A stretch of 64,000 nt of DNA, taken from the NCBI RefSeq assembly GCF_002288925.2, contig NW_022097996.1:11714139-11778138 (forward strand). Reading direction: 5' to 3'. The notes under the pieces were generated by a model. That model was not told the origin of the DNA. It made no database searches and saw only the letters and a program-made list of their open reading frames with translations. The translations under genes were made by a program, and so were the position numbers. Positions 11,117 to 22,237 of the stretch are shown piece after piece; position 1 is the first letter of the stretch, and the number at the start of each line of letters is the position of its first letter. This stretch comes from Delphinapterus leucas. Taxonomy: Eukaryota > Chordata > Mammalia > Artiodactyla > Monodontidae.

Positions 11117-11174
11117 CTGGAAAGTCCAAGGGTTTTTGAAGATCTTTGCCAGGAACTGGGGACAAAGACAATGG

Positions 11175-11207
11175 TTTTTTGTTTGTTTGTTTGTGTTGTT
11201 TTTTTAT
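11175..11207. repeat. T-rich / (GTTT)n low-complexity run
   Basis: Four GTTT units next to a T-run at the end of the ERVL-like LTR. Confidence 0.8.
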
Positions 11208-12604
11208 TAAGTATCCCATAGGGACTCATGACGGCAAGCCAGCCCAGGGTCTCACAATGCAGCCCCTGAGCTGTGCTCCCAGGGCCCAGTGGGAGCCATC
11301 CTAAGGCCCACCGCACCCAGCAGTGGTCACCACAACCCAAATCCCAAGGTGGAGTGTTGCTGCAACCCCCAAATCTAATCTGGTCTCTGCTGGTCCCCAT
11401 CCAACCTCCAGCTTTGCTCAGCCTTCCCACCTGCAGCCTCCCCTAGGCTTTGGGACCCTCAGTGTAGCGCGTGAGTTTGTCCCCTCCGTCCTGGCTCGGT
11501 GCTCTCACACTCGCTTTGTTTTTTCTCACACTGGACTTCCCGGTCTCAAGACACTGATAAGCCACCTCTGTGGAGTTTGGGCCCCCTCCCCCGGCCTCTG
11601 CCCCTGAATGGTCAAGTCTATTTAAACGGTTTCCACATCAGAACCGATCCTGTCCTGATTCTACATCCCCCTCCTCCCCTCCTGTCGAGTCTGCTGGCTC
11701 TTCAGGCCCACGCTCTCGGCTGGCTGTCTCAGGCTAGTAGAACGGCACCAAAGAAAAGGTCAAGTCCGCAAATCTGTCCCGGCTCCCGCATGTCCCCAGT
11801 GACCCCAGGCTGGCCCCACTGGCCATCCCATGACTACTTCATCTACTTGCATTTGCCAGGAACTGGGACATTTGAATAAGGGGAGTAAAAAAAGCAATCG
11901 TCTAATTTTGGAACTTCAGGCGCTCCAACAGCTGGTAAGCGGAGATATTTGGGAGGAGAAGACGTCACTCAAATCACACCTCCCAGGAGGCTGCCTGCAC
12001 AGCCTGCTCAGACAGCCAGCCCCAACCAAACACCACGCCCTTTCAGAGACCAGGAGCGATGCTCAACGCAGCCTGTGCTTTCGCTCAAGATACCGACTTT
12101 GTAAATGTTGAGCTGAAAGCCTTATAATAGATGAGACTCAATACAAAGAGAAGTGGGGCACTGGAGGTCTTCAGGGAATTGAAAGAACATAAATGATCAA
12201 TGCAATGAAACTTGCAAGAGAGGAGAACTTCGACTTACTTCTGCTGGGAGGACCTGGCTTCTCAGTATACTTTTCCCTACATTCTTCATTTCTTCAGGTT
12301 CCTTCACAGGAGCCCCCTGCGTTGCCTATCCTCTTACAATGAAATAGAGAAGAAGGGAATGGGGCAGGGGCGGAGGGGAAGGGCGTGAGTTCTAAGCTAC
12401 AGAGAGCAGTCTACCTATGGGGCCGGCCAGGGGACTCGTGGAAACCACTCTGCTATGGGGTCCAGTAAAAGGAAAGTACAGTTTGGCAAGTAATACTGGG
12501 TCCCAAATGGCAGCTGTTTCCAGTGGCAGGCCAGGCAAACAGGTGGCAATAAGTGGAGCAGGGTGGGAGGGGGTGGGATTCTAAAAAGTAGAAAGGAAGG
12601 CACT
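11208..12604. other. Anonymous GC-moderate sequence
   Basis: No exon or element is recognised with confidence. Open frames at 11323-11607, 11499-11879 and 11830-12111 overlap each other in different frames and have no domain. Their lack of a consistent frame argues against coding. Parts of 11240-11900 are C-rich and could be an unrecognised LTR interior. Confidence 0.4.
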
Positions 12605-12725
12605 GATACTTATTTAACTCTTTCCATATGCTAAACGCTATGCCAGGCACTTTGCAGATACTATTTCATTTAACCTCTTGACAATCTCTACCAGAGTATA
12701 TATTTTTAAGATTTTTTGGTTTCGA

Positions 12726-12901
12726 TGTGGACCATTTTTAAAGTCTTTATTGAATTTGTTACAATATCGCTTCTCTTTTATGTTTTGGTTTTTTGGCCAC
12801 GAGGCACGTGGGATCTTACTTAGCTCCCCAACCAGGAATTGAACCCACACCCCCTGCATTGGAAGGCGAAGACTTAACCACTGGACCACCAAGGATTCCC
12901 T
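12726..12901 (-). mobile_element. CHR-type SINE with long 3' tail
   Basis: The antisense head accaccaaggattccctc ends near 12901. The distinctive tail on the plus strand reads aaagtctttattgaatttgt and ttttatgttttggttttttg. This is an older CHR form than the 200-bp one. Confidence 0.85.
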
Positions 12902-13605
12902 CAGATAGTCCATTTGAAAAAGGAGAAAACCTCAAAAAACTAAAAATAGAGTTGCCATATGATCCAGCAATCCCACTCCTGGGCATATATCCAGACAAAA
13001 CTATAATTCCAAAAGATACTGTTCATTGCAGCACTATTTACAAAAGCCAAGACGTGGAAACAACCTAAATGTCCATCAACAGAGGAATGGATAAAGAAGA
13101 TGTGGTTGGTACATATATACAATGGAATACTACTCAGCCATAAAAAAGAATGAAATAATGCCATTTGCAGCAACATGGATGGACCTAGAGATTATCATAC
13201 TAAGTGAAGTAAGTCAGACAGAGAAAGACAAACACCATAAGATATCGCTTATATGTGGAATCTGAAATATGACACAAATGAACTTATCTACAAAACAGAA
13301 ACAGACTCACAAACATAGAGAAGAGACTTGTGGTTGCCAAGGGGGAGAGGGGGTGGGGGAGGGATGGAGTGGGAGTCTGGGATTAGCAGATACAAACTAT
13401 TACATATAGGATGGATAAACAGCAAGGTTCTACTGTATAGCACAGGGAACTATATTCAATATCCTATAATAAACCATAATGGAAAAGAATAAGAATGTAT
13501 ATATATATAGATGTATAACTGAGTCACTTTGCTATACAGCAGAAGTTGACAGAACGTTGTAAATCAACTATACTTCAATAAAATTAATTTAAAAAAATTT
13601 TTTTA
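12902..13605 (+). mobile_element. 5'-truncated L1 (ORF2 end and 3' UTR)
   Basis: Contains ORF2 C-terminal coding ([20 protein letters not shown] in frame near 12940-13000), then the 3' UTR with ataactgagtcactttgcta and caactatacttcaataaaat. It directly abuts the antisense SINE. No clean TSD was resolved. Confidence 0.88.
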
Positions 13606-13714
13606 AATAAAAATGAGGAAACCAAGATTCAGCAGTCACCCAGTGGGTAAATGACAGGGTTGGAATCTGACCCCAGATCCTGGCCTCAAAGCCCATGGTC
13701 TTTCCCTACTATAC

Positions 13715-13917
13715 TAAAGCATATGAGGGGGAGGGGTAGATTGGGAGTTTGGGATTGACATGTACCCACTGTTGTATTTAAAACACAAAACCACAAGGAC
13801 CTACTCTATAGCACAGGGAACTCTGCTCAATACACTATAATAACCTAAATGAGAAAAGAATTTGAAAAAGAATTTTTTTAAACTATTAAAAAAACAAAAT
13901 AAAATAAAGCATCTGAG
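13715..13917 (+). mobile_element. Very short L1 3' tail with TSD
   Basis: The insert 13728-13904 has ccactgttgtatttaaaaca, tagcacagggaactctgct and an A-rich tail. The 13-bp TSD taaagcatatgag (13715-13727) and taaagcatctgag (13905-13917) differs at one base. Confidence 0.88.
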
Positions 13918-14149
13918 AAGTCAGCTAAAGCGGATCCTGGGGACCACAGGGGCTCCAGGGCAAGTACTAATCCTTAGAAGGCAGTCTAGAAAGAGAAAAG
14001 CCATTCCCTTCTAACTATAGGACCCAAGTACTCAAGAGTCACCAGGGCAGAAAGCTAAGGGCTGACCATTAACAATAATATCTCAATGGTTGAGTTATAA
14101 CATGGGGCTGGAGCTGCTTGAATTCCTCCTGCCTCAGGTCTGGACTCAA

Positions 14150-14310
14150 CTGTGATTTATAATCTGCCCACTATTTGTCTTCCTTACTAAGCTGTGAGTT
14201 CCTTAAGTGTTCTTTGTGTCCACAGCTGGTGGCGCAGCACCTGGCTCCACCAGGGGTAGGCGCTCCATAAATGATGGTGGGATGTGTGAATGAATGAATG
14301 GATGAATGCG
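14150..14310 (+). mobile_element. L2 3' end
   Basis: Markers: aagctgtgagttccttaagt, gcagcacctggctccac, cgctccataaatgatgg and a terminal (TGAA)n run. This is the usual L2 3' terminus. Confidence 0.75.
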
Positions 14311-15242
14311 TCCTTAATTGAGGGGCAGCATGGCAGAGACTACTTAATCAGGCAGTGACTGAGCAGACAAGGTATCAAGGGGAAGCTAGAGTCCCCCAAT
14401 CCACCGCAGGAACTTCAGCGATCCCTGGTTAGAATTCTCTACTAGGATTCTTTGTACTTCTGAGTGGGTTTGACCACTCAGTTTTTTAAACCCACACACA
14501 CTTGGATTATTAAATAAACACAAAGTTTATTATTTTCCTACAAAGTTAAGGGTGAATTGACTTAATTTTTCATTTCACTCGCTTTTTGTATGTGGTGGGG
14601 GGACGGGGAGTGGGGGATGGGCACTGTACAGTGTTAGAGAAGGCCAAGGGAAAGCTCTGGGCTTCTCAGAAGCAACCAGTTCATTGCTTATCCAAGGCCA
14701 CAAAAAGCCTGGAATCCTAGCATCCTCCTTCTGAGATGTTCCCATGGAAACCATGCTTGGGCTATTCTTGCACAAGGGCAACTTCTAGCACAGTCAGCCC
14801 TGGCTCCTGAGAGAATGTAGTGCCTGAGGTAGGAACCAGCAGACAAACTGTGAGAAGGGAAAAGCAAAAAGATTGCTGCTCTACAACCAGAACATACATC
14901 TTCCTCTTCCCTCCTCCCACCCCCACTTTCCCAGGCACCCCGATGGGAAATGTGCCAGCCCCTTAATGACATGAAGCACAGACCTCCCCTGGCCTGAGTG
15001 ATGGGACAAACAGGCATCTCTGCCAGGGAAGGCTACAATGTAAATTGCACCCTGTCATGTCAGCGGAGGAGATGAGACGGGGCTGAGGGGCAGAGAAGGA
15101 ATTTTGCACAGAGCAATGAATTTGATGCATTCTGCCACGTGGTCTGATGGTGATCAGGTATAACCAGGACAAGAGGGAAATGATGCTGCTTCCCTGGACA
15201 GGGAGACGATATCCATCCCAGCCATCGCCCCACTCCTGGTCC
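14311..15242. other. Anonymous sequence
   Basis: No gene or element was recognised. Minus-strand frames (14575-15244) overlap in different frames without any domain. Confidence 0.45.
14738..14751. promoter_or_regulatory. RFX X-box-like palindrome
   Basis: GTTCCCATGGAAAC keeps the GTTNCCATGGNAAC frame, with two differences from the full palindrome. Sequence on either side is unrelated to that at 6190 or 25261. Inferred from the motif only. Confidence 0.3.
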
Positions 15243-15440
15243 ACTGGTTAGTCGTTAAGGCAGGAGCCACTGGAGTTGCCACCTTCGTTCCTAATGCCAG
15301 CTCCTTATCTGCTTCCATGCCACCTGCTAGGTGTGTGACCTTGGGACACTGCCTGACCTCTCTAAGCCTCTGCTCCCTTATCTGTCAAATGAGGGTAATG
15401 AGATCGGATGCGTAAGGTTCTTGCAAAGGAGGTGATATAT
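15243..15440 (+). mobile_element. MIR SINE
   Basis: Sense MIR with the core phrases ctaggtgtgtgaccttggg, cctctctaagcctctgctcc and cttatctgtcaaatgagggt. Confidence 0.85.
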
Positions 15441-16505
15441 GGGAGGTCCTCACCATATCTCTATAACTGTTTATACGGCACACGCTCAAGCATAAGTTAG
15501 AATCTATTGGCAGGATGCAGGGATATCTTGTAGGACATCGGGAGGGGAATAGACCCAGGCCCCTTAAGGGCCTGGAACCAGGAACTGGGACTAAGCGGTC
15601 TCTTGTCTCTTGCGCTTTAGACTCTCCACCTCTATCTGCTCATCAGCTCGCCCCGCCTCTCTGTGCACAGGGGAGAAATGGTCATGCCAGCCCTGACTCC
15701 ACATAGCCTTCTGACTCACGAGCTCAATATGGGCTGGAAGAGTCTCTGTGCCAGCTGCCAGTTCCAGGAAAATTGTCTCATTCACCCACGCTCAGTCAGG
15801 GTTCCCCGCTATGGTCCATCAGGTGTGACCAGACAAAGCCTAAGGTCACCTCTCTCCCTTTCGCAGTGGGGAATCTCAGAGAAGGGAGCACAGAACGAAC
15901 AGGCACCCAAAGTATTCTCTGCTTCCTCAAAGTCCTCCTCGGTGGAATTCTCCCAAAATCTCTGGGCAGATGACTCAGCAGGAGGCTGTGGTCCAGACTT
16001 TCTCCTAACATATACCCTGTCCTGCATAAGACAGGCTGCGAGCTCCTGGGAGAAACAGAGGGGCCCCATGTGCGCCCATCACATGGTCACATCATCCATA
16101 TGTGAAAGGAGTCAGACAAAGCCGAACTCAGGAACCTCCTTCCTGCTAGTCTAATGTAGGGTGGGGAAATTCAGATCTCACAAATGTGTCCAGATTTTAG
16201 CCTCTGGAATATTGAGAGCTTCCCTGGAGCTCTAATGAATGGTGATGATGTAAAACACAAGCTGATGTAAAATATTTCCAGCCTAGTTGCATGCTGGGAG
16301 AAAGAAGCATTATTTTATTGTACTGGATCTTTTCCCAGAAAGTCAAAAGCCATTCTCCCTTGCTGAGTTTAATAAGATTCATCTGTCACCTGGGTTAGAG
16401 TCGCTCACGTTTTGGGGCGATATTTTTATCTGTGTTATTATGCCAGCCTCAGAAGAAGGTAGCCCGGAGGATCAATTAGTCCTGTATTGAGAATCCCCTA
16501 GGGAA
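15441..16505. other. Anonymous sequence with a 163-codon chance frame
   Basis: The plus-strand frame 15663-16154 is the longest here. It is rich in Ser and Pro, has no recognised domain, and is overlapped by frames on both strands. I see no plausible splice pair or start context and treat it as non-coding. Confidence 0.4.
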
Positions 16506-17210
16506 GTGATTCATTCAGTCACTCACTCATTTGACAAATATTTATCGCGTACCTATTAGGAGGGTGACAGTGTATTAAGCGCTGGATAAAATGGTGGGCA
16601 ACAGCAGGAAAAATCCTCAGTCGCACGGGGTTCACAGTCTAATGGTGAAACGGGCACTGTGAAAACCGCACAATCAAATCACACCTGTGACAGGTGTTCC
16701 GCGGGAGAGAGAACCTGTGTTGTAAGAAGGGGGTCTGTCCCGCTCAGGAAGTTGGCTTCTTTGCCGAGTGATGCTTGAGCCGAGTGATGAACGCTGAGTA
16801 GGTGTTCCCAGGAATCGAGGCGAGGAAAAGGATTGTGACTGGACAAAAGTGCACGTGCCGAGGAGTGGAGTGGGGAGTGAGGGTTGTGGCAGTGGGACCC
16901 TGACAGGGTTTTACCTATCCTGCAAGCAGGAGGGTAACTTTAAGAGATTTGCCTGTTGAAGAGGTCTCTCTAGCTCTCGTCCCATTTGCAGGCCTTTAGG
17001 CGAGAAAAAAGGTAGCCTGAACTAGGTTCTTATTGTATTTGGTGGTGGCAGTGATGGCAGTGGAGAGTGAATGGATTTGAGAAATATTTTGGAGCTGCAA
17101 TTGCCAGGACCTGGATAAGAGGATGAGGGAGTGGAGTGATGAAGGGTGACCCTGAGGGCTCTGGCTTGCCCAAGTGGATGAGACAGAGATGGGGACTGCT
17201 GCAAGAGGTC
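16506..17210 (-). mobile_element. L2 LINE, antisense, 3' end into ORF2
   Basis: The left end tcatttgacaaatatttatc and tgtattaagcgctggataaa is the L2 3' end in reverse. The series continues (ggtggcagtgatggcagtgg, aggatgagggagtggagt) into sequence whose complement is L2 ORF2. Equivalent antisense L2 pieces are at 22.2, 53.4 and 61.1 kb. Confidence 0.7.
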
Positions 17211-17379
17211 AGGATTGGGTGTTAAGCATTATAGATTCCTCCACTTCTATATGTCTTTCTTTGTCTAGTCTAGTCTAGATTTATCTCAAAGAGGAATCAG
17301 CACTTTCACAGAGCTTGGAATAAATAGGTTAATAAATCTTATCTGATTTCGAGAGATCAGCAGACCCCAGCTGACACCT

Positions 17380-18390
17380 GGGTTACACATTTTATGAAAA
17401 GAGAGCAACAGATAGAAAATAAGCAGCATGTGAGCAGATGCAAACATCATATGTCATTAGGCAATTGCAAGTTAAAACCACAATGACAAACCACAACACA
17501 CCTATTAGAATGGCTAACGTCCAAAAATCCAACCATACCAAACGTTGACAGGGCAACAGGAACTCTCATTCGTTGCTGGTGGGAATGCAAAATGGTACAG
17601 CCACTTTGGAAGACAGTTTGGGAGTTTCTTACAGAACTAAACAAAATCTTATCATACCATCCAGCAATTGTGCTCCTTGGTATTTATACCCAAATGAGTT
17701 TAAAACATATGCCTACACGAAAACCTGCACGTGGGTATTTATAGCAGCCTTATTAGGAATTGCCAAATCTTGGGAACAACCAAGATGTCCTGCAGTGAGT
17801 GACTGGATAAACTGTAGCACATCCAGACAATGGAATATTATTTGGTGCTAAAAAGACGTGAGCTATCAAGCCATGCAAAGACTTGGAGGAAACTCAAATG
17901 CGTATTACTAAGTGAAAGAAGCCAATCTAAAAGACTTCATACTATATGATTCCAACTATATGACATTCTAGAAAAGGCAAAATTAAGACAAAAGTCAAGG
18001 CTTGCCAGAGATTGGCCCGATGGCAGTGGGGGATGGAGGGAGGTGGGAGGAGAGAAAAGAGTGATGAATAGGTGAAGCACAGGAAATTTTTAGGGCAGTG
18101 AAACTAATCTGTATGATACTTTGAAGGTGGATACATGTCATTATACATTTGTCCAAACCCATAGAATTCTTTGTACAACATGGGAGAGTGAAACATGATA
18201 TAAACTATGGACTTTGGTTAATCACAGTGTATCAGCTTTGTTTCATTAATTGTAACAAATGCACCATACTAATGCAAGATGTTAATAACAGAACTGTAGG
18301 GGAGAGGGGTAGTATATGGGAACTTTCTGTACTAGCTGCTCAATTTTTCTGTAAATCTAAAACTTCTAAAACATAAAACATATTAGTTGA
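17380..18390 (+). mobile_element. L1M-class LINE, ORF2 end and 3' UTR
   Basis: Sense copy: gaatggctaacgtccaaaa, tgctggtgggaatgcaaaat and ccagcaattgtgctccttgg (ORF2 end), then the 3' UTR phrases tacatttgtccaaacccat and ctatggactttggttaatc. The frame is broken and it is old. Confidence 0.85.
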
Positions 18391-19239
18391 AAAAAAGAGA
18401 GCAAACGGACAATGTTTATTTCTGTATGATAAAAGTGACATCATTTCCTTTTGTATTTGACTATAATCCCATAATTTCAACATAAGGTTTCATTATTTAT
18501 TTTTAAAATTGTTAATTACATGATTGATACATAAATACTTCCTTCTTGAAAATATGTGAAACACTACAGAAGGACTTAGAGTCAATCCCATTCCATTCTG
18601 GAATGGTAACCATAGATAATTTGGTGAGACACCTTCTGCGTAGTCTCTGTGCATCTTCTCTGGATATACATATACCAATGCACAGTTGTTTTACTTGGAA
18701 ATGCGTTCATCTAGAAACTTTCTTTAAAGTGACTTAAAGGGGGGTTTGATTTGACTCACACCCCAAGAATTCTGGACATGAGTTGGTCCTAGAGTTAGCC
18801 CAGAAGCTCAGTGACATTAGGTGACACCACTGTCTTGATGATTCCCAGGAGCTTCTACTCCTGTTTGCGACCTCGTGTCTACAAGATGCCTGTACCCTTC
18901 CAGCGGTCCACCTGCTACATATCTGTGTTCAAGGTGGGAAGAAGAGAAGAGAACTGCTGCATCTGACCTTTTTATCAGGAAAGCAAAGATTTCCAGAAAC
19001 CTACCAATAGACTTCCGTATGTTTCACTTGCCAAATGTGTCCCATGGCCACCACCAGATGCAGTGGAAGCAGAAAGGTAAATGTTTAACTGTTCCAACCA
19101 TCCAAGGAGAGGGCACCAAAGAGGCAGTTTGACAGCTGCTTTTGGATCTATCAACAGCTGTGTCCGACCGAACTGCTGATTTTTTAGTTTGTATATGTTT
19201 TTCAAACAATATTGTACGTCTTAGAGATTCTCTGTCAGT
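18391..19239. other. Anonymous sequence
   Basis: No element or exon was recognised. It is AT-rich at 18410-18540. Small frames at 18546-18737 and 18875-19132 have no recognisable content. Confidence 0.45.
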
Positions 19240-19500
19240 AATTTTATACCGTTTTCTAAAAACCCAATCTGAGAGACTTTTAATACAATATTTAAACCCA
19301 TTTTCATTTATTGTAGTTATCGATGTACTTACATGTGTTCCTGATTCTCTTTTATGTTTTATACTTACCATGCTTTCTTGTTCTTTATTTTATTTCTTTT
19401 CTGACTTTTATTGGATTGCATTTGTCGATTTCTACATTCTTATTCTATTTTTCTACGGATATCCTTTAACTTGAAACTCATTTTTTTCCTATCAAAATCT
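19240..19500 (-). mobile_element. L1M fragment (weak)
   Basis: The plus strand has aacccattttcatttattgt and catgctttcttgttctttat, which resemble the antisense of an L1M internal segment. T-rich and diverged. Confidence 0.4.
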
Positions 19501-21624
19501 AGTGCTGATGAGAATGTACATCACTACCCTAAATGGGTAGAGGGGAACTAATGGCTAAGCTTGGAGGCCCTCCTTATTAAGGATATATTTACTGTCATTT
19601 CGCGGGATTGGGGATAGGAGAAGAAGTAGATGCATGCACTCCATATGCCATTTCGATCCAATCCTTCTTCTTTATACTATAAGGGGAAAAGCAGCTGAGA
19701 AAATTATCTCAGAACTAAGAGGTGAGCAGAAAGCAGAGGATGATGCTCAAGGAGGAGGGATGGGTCAGTGATGGGAAAAGTTTAGGCACCAGGGTACAGT
19801 TTAGGGGGACTGGAGCTTTTCTAGGGCAACTCAAACTACCCTGTGAAGCTAAATTTCTCTTCCAAGCATAAGCTCAGCGTTCCTTCTTGTGTCTACTTTG
19901 ACACTGGCCAGAAAGACATGAAAATATAGAGCCTGAAGAGTTAGATGACAGGCTTACTCTCAGGCTAAAGAATCAAGGCCAGAGGCAAGGGGCCGAGTCC
20001 CATTTTGAGAGTCACCGGGAATTACCAAGACTGGAGCCAAAGAAAGGCTGTATGTTGATTATTTTAATCAGGTATAGTAAACATGCAGGCATGAAAATGA
20101 CCATCATGAAGAAAGAAGTCTTTATACTCAGACACCCCTAAAAATAAGCTATATGACATGCCATGCAGGGCCACATGGGGAAGCACCAGGGTCGGTCAGG
20201 GGGCAGAGGGAATGAGAAAGAAAGAGCCTTTACTGTGGTTTTTGCAGGAGAGGCAAGGCAGGGGAAGCAGGCTTAGGATTGGCTAGTTTGAATAACTTCA
20301 GCAGGCTCTGGGTCACAGGCATTGTCCCTAGTTGTCTAGCGCCTGGCCCTGGGATGATTAGGGCAGGCAGACATTGGCTCAGAGGGTGAGAGCAGATGAA
20401 GAAGGTGGTTGGAGGGGTGGGGTCTGGATTGGTTGGATTGCTTATGAAAGGTGCACTTGCAGGCATGTCTTTACTAGCTCTAGAAATTGCCCAGACTGGA
20501 AGGGACAGTCTCTCCAGGCTCAGCAAGCCCTAGATGTCAATGCATCAGAAAATATCAATACAAAAAATTAAAAGGCATGATTTATACGAAAGTCTCAGCT
20601 CAAATCGGGAATTGAGGACCAGGGATCACCAACAAGATCAAGGTGCTGACAAATTGGAAGATAAGAAATGGTTGCGTGGGACCCACTGTTCTCTAAAGAG
20701 GACCTTAGGGATGCTTTCAAAAGGCCGCCCACTAATAAGCTAACATCAGCCTTCTATCTTACGTCTAACGTTTTAAAGGCAATTCCTCACGTTCAGAAGC
20801 AGAAAAATGCATCCCAGCTGGAATATCTTACGTCTCAGTTTCCCCACGGCTCACACAAAAAATAAGGGCAAGTCACTGTCCCAAAGATTTTTCTTAGTGA
20901 ATTTACAGGAAAAAACCTTCACAAGGATAAAACATTGACATTACATTTAACTGTTACTCTTAGCACTTCATCGCCATTCCAATGAATAAAATCACGATCA
21001 TCTCAACTATTCCAGGAAAACCCAGACCTAACTCATCTTGCTCCTCTGTGTACATGGCAGTCTGGTTCCCATTAGGTAGTGGATGGAGCCACCTCCCCTG
21101 CTTCCGAGCTTCCGAGGAGAAGGCAGAAGTGACGGGAAGCTGCCAGGCCTGCAGATGTCAATGTGCAAATCCACCAAAGTGGACCAGCCACGTCCCCTGG
21201 GATTGCCAAGTCTGCCAAATCCAGCTGAGACGTTACACAGAGTCCATCGGTGACCGGAAACCCGGCCAGCCTAGAGCCAAATGCGTCTGGTCTAATGAAA
21301 AGGCCTTTGGCTGGTGGCACTAGATGCAACAAGTACAATCATCTGTGATGGCTGAGAAACTCCCTCATTCCCTTCTTCTGCAGTCTTGGCCGCTGAACTC
21401 GGGCCAGAACAAAGAAATGCTGAAGCAGCAGAACAGCTAGGACCCAGGGTTTCCAATTCATAGAGGGCAGGAGAAAGCCGGGCTCGGTCAATTCCTTCTC
21501 AGCTTCCCATCAGGGAGAGAGGCAACCAAGCCCACGGCTGGGGATTCTCACCTATTTTTATAACCATCCAACATTTGTACAGCCCCTCCGAGCCAGGCAC
21601 CGGGCAAGGCACTCTGGGCCATGC
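19501..21624. other. Long stretch without a recognised gene or element
   Basis: About 2.1 kb of seemingly unique sequence. Frames at 20230-20526 (minus), 20374-20865 (plus, several frames) and 20982-21323 (plus, 113 codons) show no domain or conserved-looking codon pattern. About 21550-21620 weakly resembles an antisense L2 or MIR 3' end (gagccaggcaccgggcaagg). Confidence 0.4.
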
Positions 21625-21944
21625 AAAGAATAAACTCCAGGGGCTTCCCTGGTGGTCCAGTGGTTAAGACTCCACGCTGCCCCTGCAAGGGGCACAGGTT
21701 CGACCCCTGGTCAGGGAACTAAGATCCCTTATGCTGTGCAGGATATGTTAATTAGCTTGATTGTGGTGATTATTTCACAATGCATAGGTATTTCAAAACA
21801 TCCAGGGAATTCCCTGGAGGTTCAGTGGTTGGGACTCTCCGCACCCTCACTGCCAACGTCCCTGGTTCAATGTCTGGTCGGGGAACTATGATCCCACAAG
21901 CCACGTAGCACAGCCAAAATTTTAAAAAAAGAATAAACTCCAGG
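21625..21944 (+). mobile_element. Composite SINE / L1M-3'-end / SINE insertion with one shared TSD
   Basis: A short CHR SINE head (about 21641-21740) is followed by 64 bases of L1M-type 3' end (about 21741-21804: gatatgttaattagcttgat, ttatttcacaatgcatagg), then a second short CHR SINE (about 21805-21927) with an A-rich tail. The whole unit is bounded by the perfect 17-bp repeat aaagaataaactccagg at 21625-21641 and 21928-21944. No separate TSD was resolved around either SINE. The structure is best explained by retroposition of a single chimeric transcript. Confidence 0.75.
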
Positions 21945-22237
21945 CTCTGCCCTTCAAGAACTCATGGCCCAGAAAGCGGATAAGGTCAGCCCCTCAGGCT
22001 GGGACAGGCAGAGAAAGAGAGTCAGAACAGGCCTCATGGGGGAGCAAGGAGACCCACCCCCAAACCAGCAACCACCTACTGCTGGTTGGACCACACTGTG
22101 CTGGAACAAACCACCACCCTTGGGAATTCGGCCTAGTCAGGGGAGCAAAGGAAGGAATGCACCCAAACACTTCCCCGCCAATGCTGTAGGTTCAGTACCT
22201 ACAGCACGTACGGTGCACAGAAATAGCACAGCGGAGC

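Larger units (their letters stand above)
10136..11170 (+). mobile_element. ERVL-like LTR interrupted by two SINEs
   Basis: Characteristic phrases include acaactcacagaacgcagg, accaggaagttccctgagct, cctgaagctatttaggggcc and, at the end, ttgccaggaactggggacaa. SINEs at 10801-10912 and 10971-11116 split the right part. The family is likely MLT2-like, but this was not verified. Confidence 0.6.
12605..13722 (-). mobile_element. MIR SINE split by later SINE and L1 insertions
   Basis: The left piece (about 12605-12715) reads ccaggcactttgcagatact and tttcatttaacctcttgac. The right piece (about 13610-13722) reads atgaggaaaccaagattcag and ggaatctgaccccagatcct. Together they form one antisense MIR, with a CHR SINE and a young L1 between the halves. 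Confidence 0.75.

Noticed and set aside
11323..12111. Run of overlapping plus-strand frames
   Set aside because: Three different frames follow each other without splice signals or domains, as expected by chance in C-rich DNA.
15663..16154. 163-codon plus-strand frame
   Set aside because: No domain, low-complexity residues, overlapping frames on both strands, and no supporting splice signals.
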